64,000 nt of DNA from Pseudosulfitobacter koreensis (GCF_024733015.1 NZ_JANKJG010000009.1:103148-167147), one strand, 5' to 3'; numbered from the stretch's first letter, positions 1 through 8,424 are shown. The notes: generated by a model from the sequence alone, not told the origin. Made by a program: numbers and translations.

Positions 1-441
1 TGATCGGCGCGATCTCACTGGCCTTCGTCGGCTGGCAGGTGGGTCGCGGGCAGGGCTGGATACGGGTTGCGTCTGCGCCGCTGGGGCAGGGCGCGGGTGG
101 CGGGACTGGTGGCCGGGTTCACCAGTTTCGTCAGCCATGCGGGCGGCCCTCCGGCGGCAGTCTATCTGTTGTCGCGCAACATGACGAAGACCGAATTTCA
201 GGCCAGCACGGTGTTGCTCTTTTGGGTGATAAACGTGGCCAAGTTCATCCCTTACGCATTCCTTGGGATGTTCACGCTTGAGACAGGGCTGGCCAATCTG
301 ACGCTTGCCCCCTTTGCGCTGGCGGGCGCGTGGCTGGGCGTCAAGGCGCACAGGCTGGTGCCGGAACGCGTGTTCTTTGCGCTGACGTATACTTTGCTGG
401 TGGTGACCGGGACCAAGCTGATCTGGGACGGTCTGACCTGA
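1..441 (+). pseudogene. TauE/SafE-family sulfite/anion exporter, 3' part, apparent frameshift
   Basis: This is the C-terminal part of a TauE/SafE (PF01925) membrane exporter; the 5' end lies outside the window. The family signature LVAGFTSFVSHAGGPPAAVY is read in frame 1 and runs to a TGA at 439-441. The preceding family-like segment IGAISLAFVGWQVGRG is read in frame 3 from base 3, and frame 1 has a TGA at base 1. The two halves join only if the reading frame shifts somewhere around 45-80, a GC-rich stretch with runs of G. I infer either a decayed gene or a one-base sequencing indel. The alternative, an independent short protein starting at the TTG at 67, is less likely because it would lack the N-terminal half of the transporter. 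The next gene converges on it. Confidence 0.6.
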
Positions 442-461
442 AACCCTGCACCTCAACGTGG

Positions 462-485
462 AAAAAAGACGGCCACCGGGGCCGC
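462..485 (-). terminator. Rho-independent terminator of the small exported-protein gene
   Basis: Read on the minus strand, a GC hairpin (CGGCC / GGCCG with a five-base loop, 470-484) is followed by six T (complement of AAAAAA at 462-467). It lies 20 bases past the stop of the gene at 505-840, between two convergent genes. Confidence 0.6.
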
Positions 486-504
486 CATTCGTGTTGCTAC
501 GCGA

Positions 505-840
505 TCAGGCGTCATTGCCCGGTGCAGGCAAGGCCTCCGCCAGTTCCTCGAACGCCTGACCGGACGCCACAAGGCAGGTCATGCCCGCCGGCGTGGTCAC
601 GGTGATGGTCCAGGTGCCGGTCTCGGACGAGGCGAAGACCTCGATCACCTGATTGCCGGTGCCGAGGCCCATCGACTGCCGTGTCTCGCCATAGGTCGTG
701 GCCAGACGGTCCACCACCAAGGCGCGCGGGCCGCAGTTTCGGGTGTTGGCCTGTGCCGCCGCGTGCCCGGCGGCAGCCAGATAGATCGCAGCCGCCACCG
801 TCAGCGCGGCAAGATGCAGAAATTTGCTTTTGCGTGTCAT
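505..840 (-). CDS. Small exported protein of unknown function
   Basis: The product is 111 residues. Its N-terminus has a basic start (MTRKSK), a hydrophobic stretch of about 20 residues rich in Ala and Leu, and a plausible signal-peptidase site after GHAAAQA. The mature part of about 80 residues contains two cysteines (NCGP near residue 37 and MTCLV near residue 88) that could form a disulfide in the periplasm. It also carries the phrase ETGTWTITVT, which suggests a small beta-rich fold. I recognise it as a conserved hypothetical of Rhodobacterales but not as a named family. It stands alone with its own terminator and faces away from mcl2. No function is assigned. Confidence 0.75.
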   Translation of the reverse strand: MTRKSKFLHLAALTVAAAIYLAAAGHAAAQANTRNCGPRALVVDRLATTYGETRQSMGLGTGNQVIEVFASSETGTWTITVTTPAGMTCLVASGQAFEELAEALPAPGNDA

Positions 841-1124
841 GTTGTTCAGCCTTTGGTCAAAAAGGCGTCACCCGCAGTCATCTGGCCTGATCCGGTCGCC
901 CGGCGATGACCGGGCGGCCCCGGTTCATGTGTCGTCCCGACATCCCTTCCGCAAAGGTTCGGCGGCCTGCCGAAACGGCCCTCCCGGAAATGTCGGACCA
1001 GAACAACCTGCATCCAGAAGCGTAAATTAGGGTTAACGCTGCGTGCGAAGCTGTCGAAAATTTGAGATTTGCTGCATCGCGGCGCGTTTCCCCTTGAACC
1101 TTTCGGCAAAAAATGCCCCCTTGA

Positions 1125-1141
1125 GCGCAACAATATTACCC
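1125..1141 (+). promoter_or_regulatory. Shared EMC-pathway motif upstream of mcl2
   Basis: GCGCAACAATATTACCC lies 18 bases before the mcl2 ATG. It matches the element upstream of ecm (ACGCAATAATATTGCCC in coding orientation) at 14 of 17 positions, all three differences being transitions. Its last 11 bases are identical to the element upstream of ccr. A common operator for one regulator is the inference. The rest of 841-1159 contains nothing else I can name; AT-rich candidate promoter sequence occurs around 1020-1070. Confidence 0.5.
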
Positions 1142-1159
1142 GACCCGAAAGGCAGGCTT

Positions 1160-2017
1160 ATGGCTCTCGACCGTCCGTTGCGCTCCGTTCTCTACATTCC
1201 CGCATCCAAACCCCGTGCCCTCGACAAGGCACGTGGGCTGCCCGTCGATGCGATCATCTTCGACCTCGAAGACGCGGTCACCACCGAAGAAAAGACCAGC
1301 GCGCGCGGCATTTTGGCAGAGGCGCTGTCGCAGGGCGGATATGGCCCCCGGATGCGGATCGTGCGCATCAACGCGCTGGACACCCCCTGGGGCATCGACG
1401 ATGCGCGCGCCGCAGCCGAGATGGGGGCCGATGCGATCCTGTTGCCCAAAGTGTCCAGCCCCGCCGATCTGGACGCACTGGCTGCCCTCACCGGCGACAC
1501 ACCGCTGTGGGCGATGATGGAGACGCCGATGGGCATGCTCAATGCCGCGGCCATCGCGGCGCATCCCAACCTGCAAGCGCTGGTGATGGGCACCAACGAT
1601 CTGGCCAAGGAACTGAACACCCGCGCGCGCCCCGACCGTCTCCCACTCCAAGCCGGGCTGGGTCTGTGCCTGCTGGCCGCCAAGGCGCATGGGCTGGCGA
1701 TCATTGATGGCGTCTATAATGCGTTCAAGGACGACGAGGGGCTGGAGGTGGAATGCGCGCAGGGACGTGACATGGGGTTTGACGGCAAGACGCTGATCCA
1801 CCCCGCGCAGGTTGCCGTGACCAACACCGCCTTTTCCCCGTCCGAGACCGAGATCGACACCGCCCGCCGACAGATCGCAGCCTTTGACGAAGTTGCGGCG
1901 TCGGGGCAAGGTGTCGCCGTGGTGGACGGCAAGATCGTTGAGAACCTGCACGTGGATACCGCACGCAAACTGATCGCGCAGGCCGAGGCCATTGCCGCGA
2001 TGGCACAGGACGAATGA
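1160..2017 (+). CDS. mcl2: (3S)-malyl-CoA thioesterase / CitE-like lyase-family protein
   Basis: The 285-residue product is a CitE-like TIM-barrel enzyme. Residues 34-40 read FDLEDAV, residues 121-125 ETPMG and residues 144-150 GTNDLAK, all family motifs for CoA and Mg binding. The length matches the Mcl2 thioesterase of Rhodobacter rather than the longer (about 320) Mcl1 lyase. In the ethylmalonyl-CoA pathway Mcl2 hydrolyses (3S)-malyl-CoA to malate and CoA, pulling acetyl-CoA assimilation forward. The ATG at 1160 is preferred over an upstream in-frame start because AAAGGCAGG sits just before it and the conserved N-terminus MALDRPLRSVLYIP starts there. It heads the mcl2-nnrU-DUF1737-mch operon. 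A plain CitE/malyl-CoA lyase role is the main alternative. Confidence 0.85.
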   Translation: MALDRPLRSVLYIPASKPRALDKARGLPVDAIIFDLEDAVTTEEKTSARGILAEALSQGGYGPRMRIVRINALDTPWGIDDARAAAEMGADAILLPKVSSPADLDALAALTGDTPLWAMMETPMGMLNAAAIAAHPNLQALVMGTNDLAKELNTRARPDRLPLQAGLGLCLLAAKAHGLAIIDGVYNAFKDDEGLEVECAQGRDMGFDGKTLIHPAQVAVTNTAFSPSETEIDTARRQIAAFDEVAASGQGVAVVDGKIVENLHVDTARKLIAQAEAIAAMAQDE

Positions 2018-2018
2018 C

Positions 2019-2564
2019 ATGACGCTGCTGATCCTTGGGGTTCTGCTTTGGGTTGCGGCCCATTTCTTTAAACGCGCGCTGCCTGCGCCGCGTGCCGCAA
2101 TGGGCAACGCCGGGCGCGGTGCGGTCACTGTCGCGGTGGCCCTGTCGATTGTTCTGATGGTTATCGGCTACCGGGCCGCCGATGGCGCGTTTTTCTGGGG
2201 GCGTCACCCCGCCACCACCGGCATCAACAACCTGATGATGATCGCGGCGCTTTATTTTGTCAGCCCCGGCCCAAGAAAGGGCGCGCTTTTCTACAGTTTG
2301 CGCCACCCGATGCTGACGGGTTTCGCGCTTTGGGCTGCGGCACACCTGCTGGTCAATGGCGATGTGCCGTCTTTCGTGCTGTTCGGCGGACTGCTGGTCT
2401 GGTCGCTGGCCGAGATGGTGGTGATCAACCGCGCCGAGCCGAACTGGACGCCGCCGCCCAAGGGCAGCATCGCCAAGGACGGGATGTTCCTGGGTGCGGC
2501 GCTGGTTCTGCTGGTCGTGATCGGCGCGATCCACGCCTGGCTTGGCTATAACCCGTTCGGGTAG
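2019..2564 (+). CDS. NnrU-family integral membrane protein
   Basis: The 181-residue protein has five or six hydrophobic segments, starting at residue 1 (MTLLILGVLLWVAAHFFKRA), and the family phrases RHPMLTGFALWAAAHLL and INRAEP. NnrU proteins were named from a nitrite/NO-reductase locus, and their relatives include isoprenoid/heme-linked membrane methyltransferase-like proteins. The molecular role is unknown, and nothing here points to denitrification. Its ATG begins one base after the mcl2 stop codon, so it is almost certainly co-transcribed and translationally coupled. In related bacteria it sits in the same place between the malyl-CoA thioesterase and mesaconyl-CoA hydratase genes, but a link to the EMC pathway is not shown by sequence. 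Confidence 0.8.
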   Translation: MTLLILGVLLWVAAHFFKRALPAPRAAMGNAGRGAVTVAVALSIVLMVIGYRAADGAFFWGRHPATTGINNLMMIAALYFVSPGPRKGALFYSLRHPMLTGFALWAAAHLLVNGDVPSFVLFGGLLVWSLAEMVVINRAEPNWTPPPKGSIAKDGMFLGAALVLLVVIGAIHAWLGYNPFG

Positions 2565-2574
2565 AGGTAACACA

Positions 2575-2778
2575 ATGAAACTATATCGTTTTTTGTCCGA
2601 AGATGACACTTCGGCATTCTGCCACAAGGTGACGGATGCGCTGAACAAGGGGTGGGAACTGTACGGCACCCCGACACAGACATGGGACCACGCCGCAGGC
2701 GTCATGCGCTGCGGTCAGGCCGTGGTGAAAGAGGCGCCCGGCACCTACACCCCCGACACCAAGCTGGGGGCGCAATGA
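2575..2778 (+). CDS. DUF1737 small protein
   Basis: This 67-residue protein is compact and soluble, with no signal peptide or membrane segment. It opens MKLYRFLSEDDTSAFCHKVT and continues with GWELYGTPTQTW, the pattern of DUF1737 (PF08410), in which an aromatic and Gly-rich centre follows a short helix. The ATG at 2575 is chosen because GAGGTAA lies a few bases upstream; a longer reading from 2542 would overlap the end of the preceding gene. It ends in an ATGA overlap with mch. Its function is unknown; position in the operon suggests an accessory role in, or merely co-expression with, the EMC pathway. Confidence 0.75.
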   Translation: MKLYRFLSEDDTSAFCHKVTDALNKGWELYGTPTQTWDHAAGVMRCGQAVVKEAPGTYTPDTKLGAQ

Positions 2779-3806
2779 TGAAGACCAATCCGGGCCGTTT
2801 CTTTGAAGACTATACGCTGGGGCAGGTGATCGACCACGCGGTGCCGCGCACGGTCAAGATGGGCGAACGGGCGCTTTATCACATGCTCTACCCGACGCGG
2901 CATGCGCTGTATTCGTCGGACCAGTTCGCGCAAGGCTGCGGTCTGCCGTTCTCGCCGCTCGACGACATGATCGCCTTTCACATCGTCTTTGGCAAAACCG
3001 TGCCGGACGTGTCGCTGAACGCCGTGGCCAATCTGGGCTATGCCGAGGGGCGCTGGAAAATGCCCGTCTGGCCGGGCGATACCCTGCGCGCGCGGTCCGA
3101 GGTGATCGGGCTCAAGCAGAACTCGAACGGCAAAACCGGTGTGGTCTATGTGCGCACCACGGGGCTGAACCAGCATGACGAGGAGGTGCTGGAGTACGTG
3201 CGCTGGGTCATGGTGCGCAAATCGGATCTGGATGCGCCCGCGCCCGAAACTGTGGTGCCTGAGCTGTCGACAGTCGTGGACCCCGGCACGCTGGTCATTC
3301 CCAAGGGGCTGGATTTCACTGGCTACAATTTCACACAGGCAGGCGAGCCGCACCGTTTAGGCGATTACGAGGTAGGCGAGCAGATCGACCACGTCGATGG
3401 CGTGACGGTCGAAGAGGCCGAACACATGATGGCCACGCGCCTCTGGCAGAACACGGCCAAGGTGCATTTCGACACGTCGGCGCGGCCCGATGGCAGCCGC
3501 CTGATCTATGGCGGGCACGTGATTTCGATGGCGCGGGCGCTGTCGTTCAACGGCCTTGCTAATGCGCAGATGGTCGTGGGGCTGAACGGCGGGGCGCATG
3601 CCAATCCGTGCCTGGCGGGCGACACGATCCGCGCCTGGTCCGAGGTTCTGGACAAGGCTAAGACCAGCGCCCCTGGCGTCGGCGCGCTGCGGCTGCGGCT
3701 GGTGGCGACCAAGGGTGGTGATCCGTTCAGGTTGCGCGGCGAAGACGGTAAATACCTTCCCGAGGTTCTGCTGGATCTGGACTATTGGGCGCTGGTTCCG
3801 CTTTGA
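2775..3806 (+). CDS. mch: Mesaconyl-CoA hydratase (MaoC-like, double hot dog)
   Basis: The 343-residue product catalyses reversible hydration of mesaconyl-C1-CoA to beta-methylmalyl-CoA in the ethylmalonyl-CoA pathway. It has the length of Mch/MeaC and two MaoC-like hot-dog halves: residues about 1-165 (GRFFEDYTLGQ, then PFSPLDDMIAFHIVFG) and about 185-343 (LGDYEVGEQIDHVDG, then GGHVISMARALSFNG). The start is ATGATGAAG at 2775-2783, where either Met is possible. The first overlaps the stop of the DUF1737 gene by four bases, typical of coupled translation. It is the last gene of the mcl2 operon; sdhC follows after a regulatory gap of about 200 bases. Recognition of the whole protein is strong. 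Confidence 0.88.
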   Translation: MMKTNPGRFFEDYTLGQVIDHAVPRTVKMGERALYHMLYPTRHALYSSDQFAQGCGLPFSPLDDMIAFHIVFGKTVPDVSLNAVANLGYAEGRWKMPVWPGDTLRARSEVIGLKQNSNGKTGVVYVRTTGLNQHDEEVLEYVRWVMVRKSDLDAPAPETVVPELSTVVDPGTLVIPKGLDFTGYNFTQAGEPHRLGDYEVGEQIDHVDGVTVEEAEHMMATRLWQNTAKVHFDTSARPDGSRLIYGGHVISMARALSFNGLANAQMVVGLNGGAHANPCLAGDTIRAWSEVLDKAKTSAPGVGALRLRLVATKGGDPFRLRGEDGKYLPEVLLDLDYWALVPL

Positions 3807-3856
3807 CCGGTTGGCGGGACTGGGCTAATCCCTATAAAAACAGTCATGTTTAAATC

Positions 3857-3887
3857 TGTGATCACAGTCTTCAATAGTGTGATCACA
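3857..3887. promoter_or_regulatory. Tandem TGTGATCACA palindromes upstream of the sdh operon
   Basis: The perfect 10-base palindrome TGTGATCACA occurs at 3857-3866 and again at 3878-3887, 21 bases centre to centre (two helical turns). The first copy extends to CTGTGATCACAG. The pair lies about 130-155 bases before the sdhC start. The layout suggests cooperative binding of a dimeric regulator. The half-sites resemble CRP/FNR TGTGA boxes but without the usual spacer, so the regulator is unknown. Confidence 0.55.
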
Positions 3888-4013
3888 AACGTACGAAATC
3901 GCCCCGGTGCGCCAAAAAACCACCCCTGATAATGGTAACAAAGCTCTGCATCCACGTGACAGTACCGTAAAACGGTTTAGTAAGTGTACAAGCACCAAGC
4001 CAAAGGAGTCGTC

Positions 4014-4397
4014 ATGGCCGACGTGAACCGGGGCAACCGCCCGCTCTCACCACATTTGTCCATCTACCGCCCACAGCTGACATCAATGACCTCGATCCTG
4101 ACACGGATCACGGGCAATGCGCTGCTGGTCACTGCATTTCTGATCACATGGTGGTTCATCGCCGCGGCCACATCGCCCGAAGCCTTCGCAACGGCAGACG
4201 GGTTTCTGACAAGCTGGTTCGGCGATCTGGTGATGACGCTGTCGCTTTGGGGGCTTTGGTATCACACGTTGGCCGGGATGCGGCACCTGATCTGGGACAA
4301 CGGCATCGGGCTTGAGATCAAGACCGCCGAGAAACTCGGCTGGACCGTCATCGGCGGATCGGTCGTGCTGACCATCCTGACCGTCATCATCATCTGA
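4014..4397 (+). CDS. sdhC: Succinate dehydrogenase cytochrome b556 subunit
   Basis: SdhC is a membrane anchor of complex II, binding heme b and ubiquinone with SdhD. The 127-residue protein has the family N-terminus RPLSPHLSIYRPQLTSMTSI, three hydrophobic helices, and WYHTLAGMRHLIWDNG, which carries the heme-ligand histidine (H of the GxRHLxWD signature). The ATG at 4014 follows the strong ribosome site AAAGGAG at 4002-4008; the in-frame start at 3984 lacks one. It is the first gene of the sdh operon, downstream of the tandem palindromic operator, and sdhD follows 11 bases later. Confidence 0.93.
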   Translation: MADVNRGNRPLSPHLSIYRPQLTSMTSILTRITGNALLVTAFLITWWFIAAATSPEAFATADGFLTSWFGDLVMTLSLWGLWYHTLAGMRHLIWDNGIGLEIKTAEKLGWTVIGGSVVLTILTVIII

Positions 4398-4408
4398 GGG
4401 AGCAACCG

Positions 4409-4780
4409 ATGCGTTATCTTACAGACCGCAAGCGCGCCACGGGCATGGGGTCGGCCAAATCCGGCACCGCCCACCACTGGGCGATGAAGGTCAGCTCTTT
4501 CGGGCTGCTTATCCTGATCCCGCTGTTCGTGTTCACCTTCGGCCCGATGCTGGGCGAGCCGCACCTTGACGTGCTGGCCTACTTCAGCAGGCCGTTCCCG
4601 GCAATCGTGGCCGCACTGACCTTTGCCGTCACGATGAAGCATTTCAAGGACGGCGTTCAGGTGCTGATCGAAGACTATGTTCACGGTACCGCCGAGAAAA
4701 TCTCGATCGTGGTGATGATCTGCGTCAGCTACGCCATAGCTGCGACCGGCATTTTCGCCATCGCCAGCATCGCACTTTAA
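4409..4780 (+). CDS. sdhD: Succinate dehydrogenase hydrophobic membrane anchor subunit
   Basis: The 123-residue SdhD protein has three transmembrane helices (about residues 27-47, 55-75 and 95-118). It carries the conserved entry AHHWAMKVSSFGLL and the segment TMKHFKDGVQVLIEDYVH, whose histidine and aspartate/tyrosine match the quinone/heme region of the alphaproteobacterial form. It pairs with SdhC to anchor SdhA and SdhB to the cytoplasmic membrane and pass electrons to ubiquinone. GAGGGAGCAACC precedes the ATG. It is 11 bases after sdhC and 24 bases before sdhA. Confidence 0.92.
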   Translation: MRYLTDRKRATGMGSAKSGTAHHWAMKVSSFGLLILIPLFVFTFGPMLGEPHLDVLAYFSRPFPAIVAALTFAVTMKHFKDGVQVLIEDYVHGTAEKISIVVMICVSYAIAATGIFAIASIAL

Positions 4781-4804
4781 GCGCCAGTCAGAGGAGACAT
4801 TTCA

Positions 4805-6610
4805 ATGGCTGCATATGAATATGAAACACACGAATACGACGTGGTCGTGGTCGGGGCCGGCGGTGCCGGTCTGCGCGCGACGCTGGGCATGGCCGAACAG
4901 GGCCTGCGCACCGCTTGCGTGACCAAGGTGTTCCCGACACGGTCGCACACCGTTGCGGCACAGGGCGGCATCGCTGCGTCGCTGTCCAACATGGGCCCCG
5001 ACAACTGGCAGTGGCACATGTACGACACCGTCAAGGGGTCGGATTGGCTGGGCGACACGGACGCGATGGAATACCTTGCCCGCGAAGCGCCCAAGGCGGT
5101 CTACGAGCTTGAGCACTACGGCGTTCCGTTCTCGCGCACCGAAGAGGGCAAGATCTACCAGCGTCCGTTCGGCGGTCACACAACCGAGTTCGGCGAAGGC
5201 CCCGCCGTGCAGCGCACGTGCGCAGCCGCCGACCGGACAGGTCACGCGATCCTGCACACGCTCTATGGTCAGTCGGTCAAGGAAAAGGCCGAGTTCTTCA
5301 TCGAATATTTCGCCATCGACCTGATCATGTCCGACGACGGCGTCTGCCAGGGCGTGCTCTGCTGGAAGCTGGACGACGGCACGCTGCACCTGTTCAGCTC
5401 GAAGATGGTCGTTCTGGCGACAGGCGGTTATGGCCGTGCCTATTTCAGCGCGACCAGCGCGCACACCTGCACCGGTGATGGTGGCGGTATGACTGCACGC
5501 GCGGGTCTGCCCCTGCAGGACATGGAATTCGTGCAGTTCCACCCCACCGGCATCTACGGCGCAGGCTGTCTGATCACCGAGGGCGCACGCGGCGAGGGCG
5601 GCTATCTGACCAACTCCGAAGGCGAGCGTTTCATGGAGCGCTATGCGCCCCAGTACAAGGATCTGGCCCCGCGCGACTACGTCAGCCGCTGCATGACGAT
5701 GGAAATCCGCGAGGGACGTGGCGTCGGCAAGAACGGTGACCACATCCACCTGAACCTGTCGCACCTGCCACCCGAAACGCTGAAACTGCGCCTGCCGGGT
5801 ATCTCGGAAAGCGCGCGCGTTTTCGCCGGTGTGAACCTGAACAAGGAACCGATCCCGGTGATCCCGACCGTGCACTATAACATGGGCGGTATTCCCACGA
5901 ACTATTGGGGCGAAGTTCTGGCACCCACCGATGACCAGCCTGATCGCGTCGCACCCGGTCTGATGGCCGTGGGCGAAGCGGGCTGCGCGTCGGTGCACGG
6001 GGCCAACCGCCTCGGCTCGAACTCGTTGATCGACCTTGTGGTCTTTGGCCGTGCCGCCGCCATTCGCGCGGGCAAGATCGTGGACCGAGACAGCGCCGTG
6101 CCCACTCCGAACCCCGCGTCGGTTCAGGCCGCTCTCGATCGGTTCGACAACACCCGCTATGCCAAGGGCCACACGCCCACCGCCGATCTGCGCATGGAAA
6201 TGCAGCAGACCATGCAAAAAGACGCCGCTGTCTTCCGTGAAGACAAGACGTTGCAGGCAGGCAAGGTCGCGATGGATGACATTGCGGGCAAGTGGTCCGA
6301 CATTCAGGTCACCGACCGCAGCCTCGTGTGGAACTCGGATCTGATGGAAACGCTGGAACTGGCCAACCTGATCCCGAACGCGGTGGCCACGATCACTGCC
6401 GCGGCGGCGCGCAAAGAAAGCCGTGGTGCCCATGCCCACGAGGATTACCCCGAGCGCGACGACGAGAACTGGCGCAAGCACAGCCTGGTCTGGTTCAAGG
6501 GCAACGCGGCGTCGCTGGGGTATCGCGGTGTGCATCAGCAACCCCTGACCAGCCACAACGACGGCGGGATCGACCCCAAGAAGATCGCACCGAAAAAGCG
6601 GACGTTCTGA
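4805..6610 (+). CDS. sdhA: Succinate dehydrogenase flavoprotein subunit
   Basis: SdhA oxidises succinate to fumarate with covalently bound FAD. The 601-residue length is normal. Visible motifs are the dinucleotide-binding [12 protein letters not shown] at residues 13-24, [10 protein letters not shown] at 46-55 with the FAD-linked histidine at about 48, [11 protein letters not shown], the active-site TEGARGEGG, and [11 protein letters not shown] near residue 400. The start is preceded by GAGGAGACATTTCA. Complex II links the TCA cycle to respiration and also takes succinate derived from the EMC pathway via succinyl-CoA. Unusually, sdhB does not follow directly; two small unrelated genes lie between. 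Confidence 0.96.
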   Translation: MAAYEYETHEYDVVVVGAGGAGLRATLGMAEQGLRTACVTKVFPTRSHTVAAQGGIAASLSNMGPDNWQWHMYDTVKGSDWLGDTDAMEYLAREAPKAVYELEHYGVPFSRTEEGKIYQRPFGGHTTEFGEGPAVQRTCAAADRTGHAILHTLYGQSVKEKAEFFIEYFAIDLIMSDDGVCQGVLCWKLDDGTLHLFSSKMVVLATGGYGRAYFSATSAHTCTGDGGGMTARAGLPLQDMEFVQFHPTGIYGAGCLITEGARGEGGYLTNSEGERFMERYAPQYKDLAPRDYVSRCMTMEIREGRGVGKNGDHIHLNLSHLPPETLKLRLPGISESARVFAGVNLNKEPIPVIPTVHYNMGGIPTNYWGEVLAPTDDQPDRVAPGLMAVGEAGCASVHGANRLGSNSLIDLVVFGRAAAIRAGKIVDRDSAVPTPNPASVQAALDRFDNTRYAKGHTPTADLRMEMQQTMQKDAAVFREDKTLQAGKVAMDDIAGKWSDIQVTDRSLVWNSDLMETLELANLIPNAVATITAAAARKESRGAHAHEDYPERDDENWRKHSLVWFKGNAASLGYRGVHQQPLTSHNDGGIDPKKIAPKKRTF

Positions 6611-6613
6611 ATC

Positions 6614-7309
6614 ATGCTTGGTGAAATCCGGCGTACGCTCAAGTCCGAGGGGTTGGCTGTCCATCCCATCAAGACGCGTGCGTTCTATCTGAAAGGATAC
6701 GGATTTTCCCCCGACGTCGTGTTTGATGTCGGGGTGCATGACGGCACCCCGTGGCTGTACAAATCCTTTGCCGATGCGCGCTTTGTGCTGATCGACCCGC
6801 AGCCCGGTTGCGGCGAAACGGTACGCGCCTCGGGGCAGTTGGACGACTTCGACTTTCATGCCGTGGCCCTTGGCGCCGAGGCCGGCATCGCGACGCTGAA
6901 CGTGCCCGAGACCAAACCGGGCAAGGGCGGGGCCATGGCCTCGTTGATGGAGCGGACGGAGAATCTGGCCCAGACCTTCAACAAGGTCGACACCTACGAC
7001 GTGCCAGTCAAACGGCTGGACGATGTTGCGGGGGCCTACGATGGCCAGGTCGGGCTGAAAATCGACACCGAAGGGTTCGAGACCGCCGTTCTGGCGGGCG
7101 GGCCCGAGACCCTGAAACGCTGTGAGTTTGTCATATTGGAGCTGAGCGTGACTGAACGGTTTACCAAGACAGCACCCCCTTCCGCCGCGATTGCCCTGCT
7201 GGCGGATGCAGGGCTGGAACTGCGCGACGTTTTGGCGGTGGCCGACGGCCCCGGCAAACGTGCGCAGCCGCGCCACATGGACGTGATGTTCACGCGGTGG
7301 GACGCATGA
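6614..7309 (+). CDS. FkbM-family methyltransferase
   Basis: The 231-residue protein shows the FkbM pattern. A SAM-binding start VVFDVGVHDGTPW (residues about 35-47) is followed by FVLIDPQPG, the central VPVKRLDDV, and GLKIDTEGFETAVLAGG, which is the characteristic KIDxEGxE motif of FkbM enzymes. These are S-adenosylmethionine-dependent O-methyltransferases, often acting on sugars or lipids; the substrate here cannot be told. The gene starts three bases after sdhA and overlaps the following lipoprotein gene by ATGA, so it is part of the sdh transcript. Nothing in its sequence links it to complex II. Confidence 0.85.
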   Translation: MLGEIRRTLKSEGLAVHPIKTRAFYLKGYGFSPDVVFDVGVHDGTPWLYKSFADARFVLIDPQPGCGETVRASGQLDDFDFHAVALGAEAGIATLNVPETKPGKGGAMASLMERTENLAQTFNKVDTYDVPVKRLDDVAGAYDGQVGLKIDTEGFETAVLAGGPETLKRCEFVILELSVTERFTKTAPPSAAIALLADAGLELRDVLAVADGPGKRAQPRHMDVMFTRWDA

Positions 7310-7632
7310 GGGCGCTGTTGATCCTGTCGCTGCTGGGCCTTGCTGCCTGCGCCGAGACGACCCAAGCCGTCGACGGCGTGGCACGCAAGTCCGCCAAGGC
7401 CGCCGTGGCCGAAACCATCGTGACCCGTTTCCCGATGGTGCCGCAGGCCGCCGTGACCCCCTTTACCGACTGCATCATCGACAATGCGTCGGCCCGTGAA
7501 ATCGGTGAGTTCGCCAAGGATGCCGTGATCGGCGTGCGCGAAACCACCGCCGTGCTGGTTCGAGGTGTGCTCGAACGGCCCGAAACCCAATCATGTATCA
7601 CCAAGGCGGGCCTTGCAGCCCTGACCGCGTAA
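7306..7632 (+). CDS. Small lipoprotein between sdhA and sdhB
   Basis: The 108-residue protein has a short basic start, a Leu/Ala-rich signal, and a lipobox LAAC with the lipidated cysteine at about residue 16. The mature part is helical and carries two further cysteines (FTDCIID and QSCITKAG) that may pair. It starts inside the stop of the FkbM gene (ATGA) and ends 12 bases before sdhB. I recognise it only as a conserved small protein found at this place in related genomes. Membrane-surface location is inferred from the lipobox, and its role is unknown. Confidence 0.75.
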   Translation: MRALLILSLLGLAACAETTQAVDGVARKSAKAAVAETIVTRFPMVPQAAVTPFTDCIIDNASAREIGEFAKDAVIGVRETTAVLVRGVLERPETQSCITKAGLAALTA

Positions 7633-7644
7633 AGGAGACACCAG

Positions 7645-8424
7645 ATGGTTCAACTGACGCTTCCCAAGAACAGCCGGATCAAGACCGGCAAGACATGGCC
7701 CAAACCCGAGGGAGCCACCAACCTGCGCAAGTTCCAGATTTACCGCTGGAACCCCGATGACGGGAAAAACCCGCAGGTCGACACCTATTGGCTGGACCTC
7801 GACGCCTGCGGCCCGATGATCCTGGACGCGCTGATCAAGATCAAGAACGAGATCGACCCCACGCTGACCTTCCGCCGCTCGTGCCGCGAGGGTATTTGCG
7901 GGTCGTGCGCGATGAACATCGACGGCATCAACACGCTGGCCTGCATCTACGGCATGGACGAGGTGAAGGGCGACGTGAAGATTTATCCGCTGCCGCACAT
8001 GCCGGTGGTCAAGGATCTGATCCCCGACCTGACCCACTTTTACGCCCAGCACGCGTCGGTCATGCCCTGGCTGGAAACCAAGACCAACCGCCCTGCGAAA
8101 GAGTGGAAGCAGTCGGTCGAGGACCGTGAAAAGCTGGATGGTCTTTATGAATGCGTGATGTGCGCCTGCTGCTCGACGGCCTGCCCCAGCTATTGGTGGA
8201 ACGGCGATCGCTACCTTGGGCCAGCAGCGTTGCTGCACGCCTACCGCTGGATCATCGACAGCCGGGACGAGGCGACGGGCGAGCGTCTGGACGATCTTGA
8301 AGATCCGTTCAAACTCTACCGCTGCCACACGATCATGAACTGCGCAAAGACCTGCCCCAAGGGTCTGAACCCTGCGGCGGCGATTTCGGGTATCAAGCAG
8401 ATGATGGTCGAACGCTCGGTCTGA
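7645..8424 (+). CDS. sdhB: Succinate dehydrogenase iron-sulfur subunit
   Basis: SdhB carries electrons from FAD in SdhA to quinone. All cluster ligands are present in the 259-residue product. For [2Fe-2S] these are [11 protein letters not shown] and the later cysteine of TLACIYG. For [4Fe-4S] and [3Fe-4S] they are [12 protein letters not shown] and [17 protein letters not shown]. The ATG is preceded by AAAGGAGACACC. This is the last sdh gene and is followed by a strong GC hairpin. Its separation from sdhA by 1.0 kb of other genes is odd compared with the compact sdhCDAB order of many bacteria. Confidence 0.96.
   Translation: MVQLTLPKNSRIKTGKTWPKPEGATNLRKFQIYRWNPDDGKNPQVDTYWLDLDACGPMILDALIKIKNEIDPTLTFRRSCREGICGSCAMNIDGINTLACIYGMDEVKGDVKIYPLPHMPVVKDLIPDLTHFYAQHASVMPWLETKTNRPAKEWKQSVEDREKLDGLYECVMCACCSTACPSYWWNGDRYLGPAALLHAYRWIIDSRDEATGERLDDLEDPFKLYRCHTIMNCAKTCPKGLNPAAAISGIKQMMVERSV

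Noticed and set aside
1043..1160. Longer start of mcl2 at 1043
   Set aside because: The extra 39 residues cover the shared EMC motif and promoter and are not part of the family; a ribosome site precedes the ATG at 1160.
4802..7384. An 860-codon open frame on the minus strand across sdhA
   Set aside because: It is antisense to sdhA and the FkbM gene, has arginine/histidine/glutamine-rich low-complexity translation, and reflects the GC-rich third positions of the real genes.
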